Assembly: GCA_014529385.2 (NCBI GenBank)
Contig: CM043966.1
Location: 87,390,087-87,454,086 of the forward strand
DNA from: Adiantum capillus-veneris
Lineage: Eukaryota; Streptophyta; Polypodiopsida; Polypodiales; Pteridaceae
Reading direction: 5' to 3'
DNA length: 64,000 nucleotides
Part shown: one piece after another, positions 42,984 to 52,696 of the stretch
How the letters are laid out: the number at the start of each line of letters is the position of its first letter
Numbering within the stretch: position 1 is the stretch's first letter
Notes under the pieces: model-generated
Told to the model about the DNA's origin: nothing
What the model saw: only the letters and a program-made list of their open reading frames with translations
Database searches by the model: none
Translations under genes and position numbers: made by a program

Positions 42984-43910
42984 TATCAAAGGATGCAATA
43001 AGAACCCAACACCAACATTGGGAGTAGTCAACTTGAATGTGATAGTACATGGATGTTCATGTTCTCATCAGTTTGTATGCTTACCAGATGAACACATGAA
43101 TGAGACGATGATTCTTAGAATTCCATGGATGCGGACATACAAGGCAGTACCAGATTGGGATACCAATCAGCTCACGCTATCACCTAAGACGGACAACTCA
43201 TTGTTCCAATTGCACCAAGCAAGGAAGAATGGAAAGGGAATTACCAGCAAAGCAAACCATGACGTAATCAATCTTCTCCATCCTATCGACAAGCAAATGC
43301 TACAAGTAGCATGCAAGGAGTCAGGAAAATTTGGGTACCAAAAGCATAGCTTAAGGATAAGCTGATTCAAATCTAGGTGTCCAAAACATCATCGACAATA
43401 CCAACGACGATTCCAAAGCTCAAAACACAAAGAGGAGCACCTTCAAACAAGGAACCTAACATGAAATGGATTTGAAAAAAAAAAAGCACTTATCTTCTCC
43501 GCAAACCATAAAACCATTCAAGCAATGGAGAGTTAAGTCTCAAAAACGCAACCACACCATTCTACACCAAGCAAACCAAGGTATCAATGGCGAGTAAAAG
43601 CTCGACAATAGTCAAAAGTGATACCAACAGCGCAGGCAATCAACGTTCTAAAGCATCTAACGATACAATCAAGCAAAGATCACACAAGCTACAAGATTTT
43701 CTCTTTGGAAGACAACATCAGAAAGCCTTGACATCAGAAACCCTTGAGTTAATTACTCAAGACCCAACTCTTGCACAGCATATTGGTTTGAACTGTAGTG
43801 ATCTTCAAAGCATGGTAGAGACAACCAAGGCTATGCATAAACACAATTGTTCAACCCATGCACACAGTCTTCCCGGAGTACGCCATCTAGGAGGGGTGGA
43901 AGGGCATTAA
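42984..43910 (+). pseudogene. G1: rest of second protease-like domain, W-V-P-K motifs, tail ORF
   Basis: Resumes after G2 with TIKGCNKNPTPTLGVV and VIVHGCSCSHQFVCLPDEHM, then ILRIPWMRTYKAVPDWD, where B has LLLGQPWQKQCNAMIDW. In another frame 43328-43348 reads GKIWVPKA and then QI*VSK with TAG at a likely Trp codon: the same W-x-P-K module as in B and N1. 43587-43910 is a 107-codon frame (LQDFLFGRQHQKAL, DPTLAQHIGLN) of unknown nature. Confidence 0.6.
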
Positions 43911-43950
43911 GTAATTAAGGGCAATGTTTGAAGAGGGAGGAAAAAGTTTG
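43888..43950 (+). promoter_or_regulatory. Candidate polypurine tracts of G1
   Basis: AGGAGGGGTGGAAGGG at 43888-43903 and AGAGGGAGGAAAAAG at about 43931-43945. The second is followed within a few bases by TGTTAAC, a possible LTR start. Confidence 0.45.
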
Positions 43951-43952
43951 AT

Positions 43953-44663
43953 GTTAACATGTGATTTTTTGTAAAATTACTTAATAATTCCCTCATAAAT
44001 CATCAACGGGAAAAATTTACTGATGATATCTCCCCAACTAGTGTAAATAGTGTATATACTATTAGAAAATCATCAAAAAATAGTCCTTTTTGGTCATTTT
44101 TCATCATTTTTCTTGATATTGAGACTTAAAATGGAGAAATCCAACAAAAAAACAATAAAGCTATGTTTTTCAATGGATTTTTTTAATTATTGGATTTTTA
44201 CATTGCTTTTTTAGCACATTTTGTTATTTTCTTTGATTTTTTCAATAAACAGGTCAAAAAATAATAATAAATAGCAAAGGAGCTCAGATGAAAAAATTGA
44301 AGACACAATGGTGATCAGAAAGACAAGGCGGACAAGCACAAAAATTTTCAATCAAATCGGTAGATGGAAGCGGGAAGCCTAAATTGGGCGGCCGGATCTA
44401 CTTTTGCAGAATTCCTGTAGAATGAGCTATAGGAATCCAATTGGGGAAATTTTTGAGTGTAACATAGATTTCACGGCTTAGTAGGACTAACAGGGGAATC
44501 TAGGAAAAAATGGTTTGGGAAGTCCAAGTATAGATACCCGAGGTAGGCTAAAATCACCTCATTTCCACTTGTTGCCTTGAAGAGAGAGCTTTTTGACCCT
44601 CTTCGTGCGTATTTTCCGGAGTCCACAGTCACCTGCTTTCAGCGTTGTCTCACACAAGACATG
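43953..44663 (+). repeat. Candidate 3' LTR of G1 (or LTR of N3)
   Basis: A/T-rich, starts TGTTAACATGTGA after a purine tract and has AATAAA near 44244. It ends near ACATGAGG before a strong splice donor context (GGGTAAGTT). No second copy was found, so the borders and owner are uncertain. Confidence 0.35.
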
Positions 44664-46104
44664 AGGGGTAAGTTCTATACTTATCAATGATCCATTTTAT
44701 ACGGCCGGTAGCTAGTCTAAACCCCTGGAAAAAACCCTAGAATCCGAGCAGTGCACAAAGACCTACGACCAAAAATCAACCATAGCGGCCTGTCAACTCA
44801 ACCAAATCGGATGAGATTTGAACTGTGGCATGCCCAAACATAATAGAATACTTCCATATCAACAGTTGACCATTTGGCAAGGGTTGAGGGGGTCCCAAGT
44901 AGAAAAGCTAGGTTTTTGGCAGATGACAGAATTGGTTTCTGACTCCACAGACAGTTTGCATACGAGTTTATACACAATGTATATGATTGGTTTCATAAAA
45001 TCAATCAAGCCAAGCCCTCGAAAAGCAGAAAACGGTTCAAAGGTTACAAAGTGTCAAATTCGACATAAGAGGTCAAACTGACTCCAAATGGGCCAAAATT
45101 GGATGAGTTGCTTCAGGACTATGTAGCGGACAAGTCCATAGCATCAAAAGTGACTAACCAACTCTACAGGCCATGTAGTCACAAAAATCGGTGATTTTAG
45201 AGTCGACAAAGCACAAAGTGATGTCAGCAAGACCAAACTTTACCAAATTCAATTTAGGACTTGTTTTAGATGTATAGAATGTGTTTAGGTCAAAAAATTT
45301 AAGTTTTGTAAGAAAAAGTTAACTGCTATAAATAATCATGATTATTTACTTTTATAATATTTGGCTTGAAAATTGTATCATCACCTCACCTATCACTTGT
45401 ACACACCTATTACATGCCAAACTTCAAGTATGAGCCAAAATGATCAATTATAACTTGGAAAATTGCCAGAAAACACAAAGAAGCCCTTGCAAGCCAAATT
45501 CTGAGTTATGAGCCACATCTTTTGTTCCAAATCACCTCATATCACATACACAGGGTGTACACCATGACTAGAACCAAGTTATATAAAAAAATATTCATTT
45601 TGATGAAAAAGTTAATAATCACGATTATTTACTTTTTGGCCAAGATGGGAGAAATTTGCAACTTTGTCATCATAGGACCAAAGTACATGATGTTCTAAGC
45701 CCACTAACCAAGTTTGAACAAATTTGGAGCTCAAAATCTCAAAATTTCTTTACATCTACTGTTTCAGAGACCTAAAGCCTAAATCTGGTACCATTCTCAT
45801 ACTGTGCACCCAAATGAGCCCATATTTCACTCAAAGTATGTATTTGGTATATACTTCAAGCCTATAATGTCACGTTTGCAAAAAGTTGAAAAAATTACTC
45901 AATTGTAATAATCGCGATTATTTACTTTTGTTGCAATTTTTTGTTTTGACTTCATAACTTTGATCTTTACATATTTTTATGCATCTATGCATGTTCAAAA
46001 ATTGATTTGAAGCAAATTCGACTCAATTTGTCAGCAATTCAGAGTGAAGGACAATTCAGAGAAAAATCTGCCAAATTTGCTAATTTTGACACTCTATTCA
46101 CTTA
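44664..46104 (+). other. N3 leader, probably an intron, with palindromes
   Basis: Begins with GG|GTAAGTT (about 44667) and ends with CTATTCACTTAG| at about 46104, shortly before the ATG at 46114. No ORF of note. Contains three AATAATC-type palindromes. It holds the same position relative to its ORF as the palindrome leaders of N1 and N2. Confidence 0.45.
45329..45922. repeat. Three palindromes AATAATCNNGATTATT at 283-293 bp spacing
   Basis: 45331-45346 (AATAATCATGATTATT, palindromic over 20 bp from 45329 to 45348), 45614-45629 (centre CACG, one mismatch) and 45907-45922 (AATAATCGCGATTATT, perfect). All are followed by TACTTTT. Steps are 283 and 293 bp. Confidence 0.9.
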
Positions 46105-46113
46105 GCGGGAGCC

Positions 46114-46730
46114 ATGCGAGCTGCAGAGAGGGCCAAGAAAAAGCTCTCACAAAAGGAGAAGCTGCAAGAGCTACCACCATATCAATTGGACCCTAGTTCA
46201 GTCAAGACTACCAAAGCGACCTATCTGTCAAAACTTGAAGAGCATAACACCACAGTGTTCAAAGGTAGATTCAAGAGCGAAGACAGACATCGGGTAGAAC
46301 TGCAACTTCTACCAAAATAAGTCTATGATGTCGCTGCAAAGCTCGAGACAAAAGAAGCCAAAAGAAGGCTTGGGCTCAGAGAGTTTTACGAACAAAATCC
46401 ATGTGGAGTGGATTTCCAAAAAGCTTATGAGCTCTTGTCCACGATCAAAGAAGATGGAACCACCCAAATCTCTGACCAACAAGGTAACAAAGTCAAAGTG
46501 GTGATTACAAAAGAAATAGTGGTAGAAGCTCTCAAACTGTCAATAGAAGGAATGCCAATGAGGGCAAGAGATAAAAAGACGGTGGTGCAGCCAAAGTGTG
46601 TCCACCATAGAAGAGGGCACAGGCAGTGATGTGTATGCTTATAGATGCATGGCAAAGGGCTAGAGTAGAAGGGAAGAACTTGTGCAAGCAAGTGGCAGAA
46701 GCGGAGATGTATGCTTTATGTGTTTTTTAA
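46114..46730 (+). pseudogene. N3 ORF remnant, homologous to the N2 ORF N-terminus
   Basis: 46114-46320 (68 codons), a stop, then 46321-46629 in line. TVFKGRFKSED..RVELQLLPK, FYEQNPCGVDFQKAYELLST, KEDGTTQISDQQGNKVKVVI and EALKLSIEGMPMRARDK match the N2 ORF (IYQGTFRDPQGQAVDVPMIP, FFTSRPSGVDTRRVYELATS, KDGKATLTAMDGEKVEVQIT, DTLKLHNKGSSVRERRE). After about 46730 the similarity is lost. It shows that N2 and N3 are one type in opposite orientation. Confidence 0.7.
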
Positions 46731-48291
46731 GGCCAAAAGGGCTCCAGATAGGGCCTGACAGGGAGGCAGATTAAGGGTGATCAAGGTGATATTTTTTGTC
46801 CAAGAAATGTAGAGCTTAAAGTGCTGAAGGAGCAGGTCTAGATGGCTCATCAAACAGAGCTATGGAGCCCAAGATATTGGAGGTTGAAAGTAGGGTGTGT
46901 TGCAGATTCTTGTTGGATAGGGCAGCTGTGGACAGGTGGCCCGAGATGATATCAATGTATGGATGTGTAGTGCTTGATTTATGGAGCATACCCGTCTTTG
47001 AAAATTGTAGATCGGCGCTATGGATAGCAAGTTATGGCCAGATGAAGTTTTGTCGGGGGCTAGGTTGGTGCCCACTAACCCCCTGAAGAGCCGTGCCATA
47101 TGATATTTTTTGGACTTCGACGGAGTTCTAGAGCGAAGTATGCATCATACGAGCTCACTAGCAATTGACGGCTCATCAAACGAAGTCCGGAGCGAGAAGT
47201 TATAGAAGCAGGAAGGTAGGGGCAATTGCTCGAGAACCAGCCTGGTTGCTTTTTCCTGTTTTTTCATGGCCTTGATTGGCGAGTCAAGCAAAGATCAAAG
47301 GGAGCAAGGTTAGTGTGGATCAAAAGCTGGCAAGGAGAGCTCTCGAGGGAGTATCATGGTTTGATCATCGGATATGATAGCAGCAAGTGGCACCACTCTC
47401 AAAGGAGGTGAAATAGGGCAAAAAAAAAGTTTTTTAAACATTTTTGGGCTTTTAAAAAGCTCAAGGGCTCACAATCAGCCACGTGGCGGGGGCTGAAGCC
47501 CATATGCACAAGGAGATGCTAGCCAAGCATGGTACAAGGGCTGCATGGGGCACCCATTTGGAGTATGTGAAAGCGTGGGAGCTCGTGGAGCTCGTTGGCT
47601 ATGGCGTCAAGGCGGAGGCGCTGCTCCGGTGGCCCGTTCGACGTCCGCCAATGGCCTTGGGTGGCACTTGGCGTGATGAGGACGATGATGTGGCACCCAA
47701 GAGGGGTTGATTCCCGCATCAAAACTTTTGAGGGGGAACATAGGGTGCACCGACGGCATCGTCGGTGCCCCGCTTGGCTTGAGTAGGGCTTCACATGGTT
47801 GGTGGCTTGAGTCCCAAGAAAGCGGGCCCAAAATACGGCAAGGGGTTTATCACATGCAACGGCAGAGGAAAAAAGTGGGATAAATTGGGAGGGGCAACAC
47901 GCGCCTAAAAAAAGGTTTTTTTGGCAGTTTGGGGGGGGACTCTTTTTTGCATGCGAAGGAGGTGTGCTTGAGGAGGAAAAGGAAAGGAAAGAGGAGCTGG
48001 TAGAGCACAGAAGGGCGGAGCGTTTCGTTGGCATCTCCAAGGAGAAGGCCGGGCCAAGGCGGCATCAATTTTTGCCCCAAGCTTCTTGTTGTTCGTCTCA
48101 TTGAGGATTGTTACATAGTGTGTTAGCAAGAGATTACGAGAGTTGTAGTCATCTTTTTTGTCGCTAATCAAAGAAAGCCATAGCCACAGTTGATGTCACC
48201 TCTTTGCCTCTTTTTTTCCCTTCTCGTCTTTGCTCTACCCCTATTGTATGGTGTCGGTTGAGAAGTGTGTGCCTCTCCGGACCTGTGTTGT

Positions 48292-48293
<2 letters not shown>
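46731..48293. other. Non-coding stretch, G-rich, no gene supported
   Basis: Long frames at 47483-48171 run on both strands in a GC-richer patch and carry no motif I recognise. The phrase GCTCATCAAAC with GAAGTCCGGAGCGAGAAG hints at a decayed repeat. It may be the 3' part of N3. Confidence 0.35.

Positions 48294-48342
<49 letters not shown>
48294..48342. repeat. (GA)n microsatellite
   Basis: About 24 uninterrupted GA units. Confidence 0.95.
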
Positions 48343-48345
<3 letters not shown>

Positions 48346-49045
48346 TTTGTGTTGAGTGAGAGCTAACAACAGATTTTGCTAAGGGTGAAGATTGTGCTTA
48401 CAGGGTTATGTGCAAGGTTTGTGTTAAGGCGGTTACGCCGCTAGCGGAAGCTAAATAGCGAGAACTCAACCAACAACAGAATTTGTCAGACGAGGACGGA
48501 GCTTGACCCGCAGGCTCATGGAAACAACTAGGTGGGTGTCAAATCACCTACTCGACCTTCTAATGACAATCACTACTAAGGAAATCAAATCTAAGTTCTA
48601 AAATACGCAAGTGACTGAAATCCGTACTACAAACGAATGCTATACGAAACAAGATCTAGAATCATTGAATCGATCTCAAACTCAAGGGGAAGTCTATACA
48701 CTAGGTAGGAACAACACCCTAAAGACTTGAACTGCAAAATCAACCTATAACCACTCCGTGCGGTAAACGCGTATGAATACAGGCCGAAAAATACAGGTGA
48801 TCGAAACTTGACCCCGATGGTACTAATGTGTAGCTCTACTCGTTGTGGTTCTATAGATATGCTGCACGCTCAATTCCGACACACGAGTTGGAAGAAAACT
48901 CACACAGAAGCTCGTAGGAACTTACCACACATAGAAGCCGATAGCGCGCACTCTTGGTATCTGTGCGTAGCTCTCACCATTGCTAACACAATGGCGGTGT
49001 CACTTCTCCAATGGCGGCTCCGTAGCTCGCGTAGCAAGTAGATAA

Positions 49046-49087
<42 letters not shown>

Positions 49088-49371
49088 CACAGTCACGGCG
49101 CTCCAAAAAATTCACTTTGATTAAATGATCTCCCTTAGGTTACAAAAACTTTGGCTTATATACCTCAGCCTTGGAGGTGAGAACATCTCTAACTAATTAC
49201 ATCAGCAAGTGAAATTACTTCGGGATTACAAGCTGGAAACTCAATTGAGTCCCATTACTTAATGAATGGCTCAAATCAAAATTAATGTCGGAAAGACATT
49301 TATTACGATCAATGGTTACAAAATGATGAGTGTGAGCAAAAATGTGGATGTGATCCTCTGCTGGCTCAACA
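48343..49371 (-). repeat. Probable 3' LTR of N2 (left edge uncertain)
   Basis: Ends ...GGCTCAACA at 49371 next to a PPT, so TGTTGAGCC is its minus-strand 5' end, like TGTTGAAAGG of N1. The part with a TC run followed by CTCCCTTAGGTTACAAAAAC and GGCTTATATACCTCAGCCTT parallels CTCCTTACAAAGC and GGCTTTATATACTAAGCCTT in the N1 LTR. The left boundary and the 5' partner were not found; a short AGGCGGTT...CCGCT/CCACT motif recurs at 48428 and 54557. Confidence 0.5.
49048..49084. repeat. (TC)n microsatellite in the N2 LTR
   Basis: About 18 TC units, at the place where the N1 LTR has its CA/CT run. Confidence 0.95.
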
Positions 49372-49407
49372 ATCCCCCCCTCCGCGTTCATGTCGTCCCT
49401 GACATGA
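49372..49407 (-). promoter_or_regulatory. Polypurine tract and hairpin of N2
   Basis: CGGAGGGGGGGAT on the minus strand touches TGTTG of the LTR. Arms TCATGTC (49388-49394) and GACATGA (49401-49407) form a stem at the same distance from the PPT as in N1, but with different bases. Confidence 0.7.
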
Positions 49408-49420
49408 CTTTTATGCTTGG

Positions 49421-50164
49421 TCAATAAAGTCCTGTCGTCTTGAGCATCTGCAAATGTGATTCGTATCGTAGGTTGCCGATGGTCAAGGTTGGGCCGAATA
49501 TTTTGCTTTCGTGGGTGAAAAAGCCGGTGTAGAAAGCTTCTTCGAATGTTTGCATGTGGAAGCTAGGCAAAAACATAATCCTTTGGTATAGGAGGTGTAA
49601 CACTTTTGGAGAAGGCTGCAATGAAAGATCGTACATCATATCAGTCACCGTGTCGGCCGTCGATAGTAGACTCGAGGTCGTGGCTTTATCTGGCGCGAAC
49701 ACTTCAATGCAAGCTAAGAGAGTCCTACAGATTTTCTTGAGCATCTGACATGAAAGGTCAGGAGAGCCAGTAAAGAGCTTGATGGTGCCCGTTAGGGTTT
49801 TCACCATGTAGGCTTTACCTATTCTCTCTCCTGCCTTTGGTCCTGGCATCCTGGGATAATTAAGCCAATTTGGCTTCTTTTCTGCAATCCTGCCATGCTC
49901 TTTCCAGTTTCTGACTCTTGGCACCGGGCAGAAGGTTGCATCCTCCCGAATCTCCTTTGGTGCCTCCACCAAGTAGATGAGGTAGGCTGGGTATTTGTTC
50001 AGCCAACCTTTCCTCCATCTAGGTTGTGAATCTACTATCTTCTTTGATTGTTTCTCCTTTGTGATGTCGCCTTCGTAAAGAGCGACATACTGCTCCTCCT
50101 CTATTCTCTTTTTCGTCTTTAGCACTTCAAATTTCATCAAAGGGAAAGGTAGGCTGGGTTGCAT
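49421..50164 (-). CDS. N2 ORF, C-terminal part after an in-frame TGA
   Basis: 247 codons in the same frame as the 843-codon ORF, separated only by TGA (50165-50167) and starting with the next codon ATG. It contains PRWRKGWLNKYPAYLIYL, KPNWLNYPRMPGPKAGERIG, LKKICRTLLACIEVFAP and YQRIMFLPSFHMQTFEEAF. It looks folded (W, Y and hydrophobic blocks), unlike the charged part before it. No family recognised. The original protein was probably about 1090 residues. Confidence 0.55.
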   Translation of the reverse strand: MQPSLPFPLMKFEVLKTKKRIEEEQYVALYEGDITKEKQSKKIVDSQPRWRKGWLNKYPAYLIYLVEAPKEIREDATFCPVPRVRNWKEHGRIAEKKPNWLNYPRMPGPKAGERIGKAYMVKTLTGTIKLFTGSPDLSCQMLKKICRTLLACIEVFAPDKATTSSLLSTADTVTDMMYDLSLQPSPKVLHLLYQRIMFLPSFHMQTFEEAFYTGFFTHESKIFGPTLTIGNLRYESHLQMLKTTGLY

Positions 50165-52696
50165 TCACTGTTCATGGAGCACTTTTGTGTCTAGTCCCTG
50201 AAGTCTAATGGAGATTAGGAGTCTCCTCTCCCATTCCATTTCCGCCTTGGCACTCTCCTCTACTGACTTTTCTATTTGGTCATGGAGCCTTTGTTCTTCT
50301 TCTTCAGAGATTCTTGAAGTCGAGGCCACCTCTTGAGCTGGGGCTGGATCTTCAATTGTGGTTGCCTCTCCAGTTTCTGGTAGCTCTATGGCTGCTCCAC
50401 CTGATTCTTCTTGTGGTGTCTCTGTCTCTCTTCTTTGTTGCTCTTGTAGATCTTGGAGCTGTTTGCGGAGGGCCTCATTCTCTGTCCGTAGTGTTTGATT
50501 TTCTAATGTGAGCCTCTCCTCTGCGGCCAATGATCCCTCCGCAATGTGCAACCTTTGCACTTGCTCTAATCTTAGCTCTCTTTGTAAGCTTCGGACCTGG
50601 TCTTCCAACACTGGTACGATAGCTCCCTCTTGTTCGGTTCCTGCTCTGCTAGCTCTAGGGGTAGACTTGAGTCTAGTGATTGTTCTTTCTTGGAGCTCGA
50701 CTCTTTCCCTTAGCTCAATGAGCTCATCCTTAGCCGCCTCCAACTCATCCTCTATCCGCTCCCTTGCTTCCTGTGCACTTGTTACTTCTCTTGAAGCCTC
50801 GGCTAGTTGGAGTATCAAGCCGTCTCTCTCGTTTTCCGCATCATAGAGTGATGCTTTATGACTTTCAGATTCAGTCATAGCATTCTCTAAATTTCTCTGC
50901 AACTCCGCTTCCCTTTGTTTGGCTGTCTCAATCTCTACTTCCTTTGCCTTGGACCTTTCTTTTATCTTGCTGAGCAGTTCATGCACCATGTGCATGTCTT
51001 TTTCATCATCATCTGTCAACTCTAAATCTCTTTCCGCCACCACCTCCACTGGCTTTGGCTCTTCTAGTACTTTCTGTTCGTCCAGTTTCTCTTCACTTTC
51101 TTTTTTACTCTTTGTCTTTTTCTCCGTCCCTCTCCGTTCATCTTGTTTTTGTAGGGTGATCCCATAAACTGCCTCAAGGGCCTCTTCTTCGGTGTATCCT
51201 ATCTCTACCAGATCCTCATAATCATTTCTCTTTTGCTGAACTGGATCTATCTTCTTTTCTTTGGTCTCGGCTTCTGGCTTTTCCAAAACATCTGTGTCCA
51301 CCTCTACTGTGGTCTCTTCCACAACTTTTTCCGTCTTCTTCGGGCTTGGTACATCAGTCATAGAGGGATTTTTGTCCTCAGCTTCCTTGGCTTTCCCCTT
51401 GTCGGCTTGCCCATCTTTCTCTTGAGGCTTAGTAGACTCATCTACTTTCCTTTTCCCCTTGTTGTCTTTTTTCAGCTCAGCTTTTAATTGATGTACCTCC
51501 TCTTCAGTGTATGGCTCGACAGGTTGCTGCTCCAAAATAGCCTCTGACTCCTCATAAGCTTTAATATATTGATCGTATTGAACAATATGTGGCCTGGCCG
51601 AGCTAGTTCCAACTTTAGTGGGGTCTGGCACCCACTTTTCTTCAAAGTCACCCTTTAGAGCTCTTTCCACTCTAAACTGCTCCACTAATCTTTCCATCCT
51701 TGCCGCTTTCTGACTTTTGGTTTTCTTGGGAGCAACCTTCTTCTTTACTTTCTTCTTAAGTGGCTCGTCCATATCCTCTTCAGGTTCTGAAACTACTTCT
51801 AGTTTCCGGCGTGCTCTTGTGGATGCCCTCTTGGGTACTTCGGGCTGTTCTTCCTCCTCGTCGGCTTCTCTAAGCCACTCATTCTGAGAGGGAGCCTTAG
51901 GCCACTGATCTCTAGCTCCAATAGCTTCATAAGCTATTCTTGTCAGAACTTCCGCTCCTCCTATGTATTTTGGCTTCTCGTTGTGCATGGCAATTACTTG
52001 CTCGTGGATGTGTTGAGCGTAATTCACCTCTTTTGGCATATTGCTCTTTAATGCCCATGTGATGGTGGTCGCAATGGCATGGGGTGGTGTCGTATACTTT
52101 TGCGGTCTTTTACTGCAAACATGAAGAAATTGGTTGTACAGTCGGCAAAGGGTTGCCGCTCTTGGGTCCGCCATATCTCCATAGGTCGCATTCTGTTTCT
52201 TGGGCCCATAGACCTCTATGGCCTCTCTTCTTTCCCTGACCGAGCTCCCTTTGTTGTGCAGCTTCAATGTGTCTGCAATTAGTTGTGGAGTGATCTGTAC
52301 CTCTACCTTCTCTCCATCCATGGCTGTCAATGTGGCTTTTCCATCCTTCTGAATGGATGTTGCCAACTCGTACACTCTTCTTGTATCCACACCTGATGGT
52401 CTCGAGGTGAAGAAACTGTGCAAGTCTGCCCTTTCCAGGTACCTACTAATGTCTCCTGACCTGCTATAATCTACCAATTCTTGTGGGATCATCGGTACAT
52501 CCACCGCTTGCCCTTGAGGATCTCTGAAAGTCCCCTGGTAGATCTTTATTCCCTCTTTCTCCAATATTGCTTCCTCCACCCAAGTTTTGGTTGGCTTGAG
52601 GGTTTTTGCTGGAATGTCAAAGGGTTTCGCTTCTGCAATAGCATCTTTGATTGTCGGTCTTTTTCTCTTCGTTGCCGATGACTTGGTGGAATCCAT
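50165..52696 (-). CDS. N2 ORF, 843 codons: N-terminal plant-transposon domain and long coiled coil
   Basis: Residues about 1-250 look globular (TWVEEAILEKEGIKIYQG, SGVDTRRVYELATSIQKDGK, PRAATLCRLYNQFLHVC, ATTITWALKSNMPKEVNYA) and recall the putative plant transposon protein domain of other retroelements; N3 encodes the same domain. Residues 280-560 are highly charged with nuclear-signal-like KKKVKKKVAPKKTK. Residues about 590-790 are a strong coiled coil (ELEAAKDELIELRERVELQE). A putative acceptor GTAACAG lies just upstream of the ATG. Gag-like or virion-associated is a guess. No RT or integrase follows. Confidence 0.65.
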   Translation of the reverse strand: MDSTKSSATKRKRPTIKDAIAEAKPFDIPAKTLKPTKTWVEEAILEKEGIKIYQGTFRDPQGQAVDVPMIPQELVDYSRSGDISRYLERADLHSFFTSRPSGVDTRRVYELATSIQKDGKATLTAMDGEKVEVQITPQLIADTLKLHNKGSSVRERREAIEVYGPKKQNATYGDMADPRAATLCRLYNQFLHVCSKRPQKYTTPPHAIATTITWALKSNMPKEVNYAQHIHEQVIAMHNEKPKYIGGAEVLTRIAYEAIGARDQWPKAPSQNEWLREADEEEEQPEVPKRASTRARRKLEVVSEPEEDMDEPLKKKVKKKVAPKKTKSQKAARMERLVEQFRVERALKGDFEEKWVPDPTKVGTSSARPHIVQYDQYIKAYEESEAILEQQPVEPYTEEEVHQLKAELKKDNKGKRKVDESTKPQEKDGQADKGKAKEAEDKNPSMTDVPSPKKTEKVVEETTVEVDTDVLEKPEAETKEKKIDPVQQKRNDYEDLVEIGYTEEEALEAVYGITLQKQDERRGTEKKTKSKKESEEKLDEQKVLEEPKPVEVVAERDLELTDDDEKDMHMVHELLSKIKERSKAKEVEIETAKQREAELQRNLENAMTESESHKASLYDAENERDGLILQLAEASREVTSAQEARERIEDELEAAKDELIELRERVELQERTITRLKSTPRASRAGTEQEGAIVPVLEDQVRSLQRELRLEQVQRLHIAEGSLAAEERLTLENQTLRTENEALRKQLQDLQEQQRRETETPQEESGGAAIELPETGEATTIEDPAPAQEVASTSRISEEEEQRLHDQIEKSVEESAKAEMEWERRLLISIRLQGLDTKVLHEQ

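Larger units (their letters stand above)
12690..43954 (+). mobile_element. G1: old Ty3/gypsy element split by three insertions
   Basis: Fragments at 12690-15209, 18316-18539, 31005-35782 and 42984-43910 line up in order with the minus-strand element B (63999-55524): gag, zinc knuckles, retropepsin, RT, RNase H, two HHCC domains, integrase core, linker, second retropepsin-like domain and W-x-P-K motifs. Removing the copia insert and one CATAT copy restores an open frame across the junction (GPYLWNDLQK). Many stops and frameshifts show it is old. A probable PPT lies at the 3' end (43888-43950). No 5' LTR was recognised upstream of 12690. Confidence 0.85.

Noticed and set aside
47483-48171. Long ORFs on both strands in a GC-rich patch
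   Set aside because: No motif, both strands equally open, and no splice context; treated as chance frames.
48294-49084. GA and TC runs as two LTRs of an inverted pair
   Set aside because: Sequences beyond the microsatellites do not match when one is reverse-complemented.
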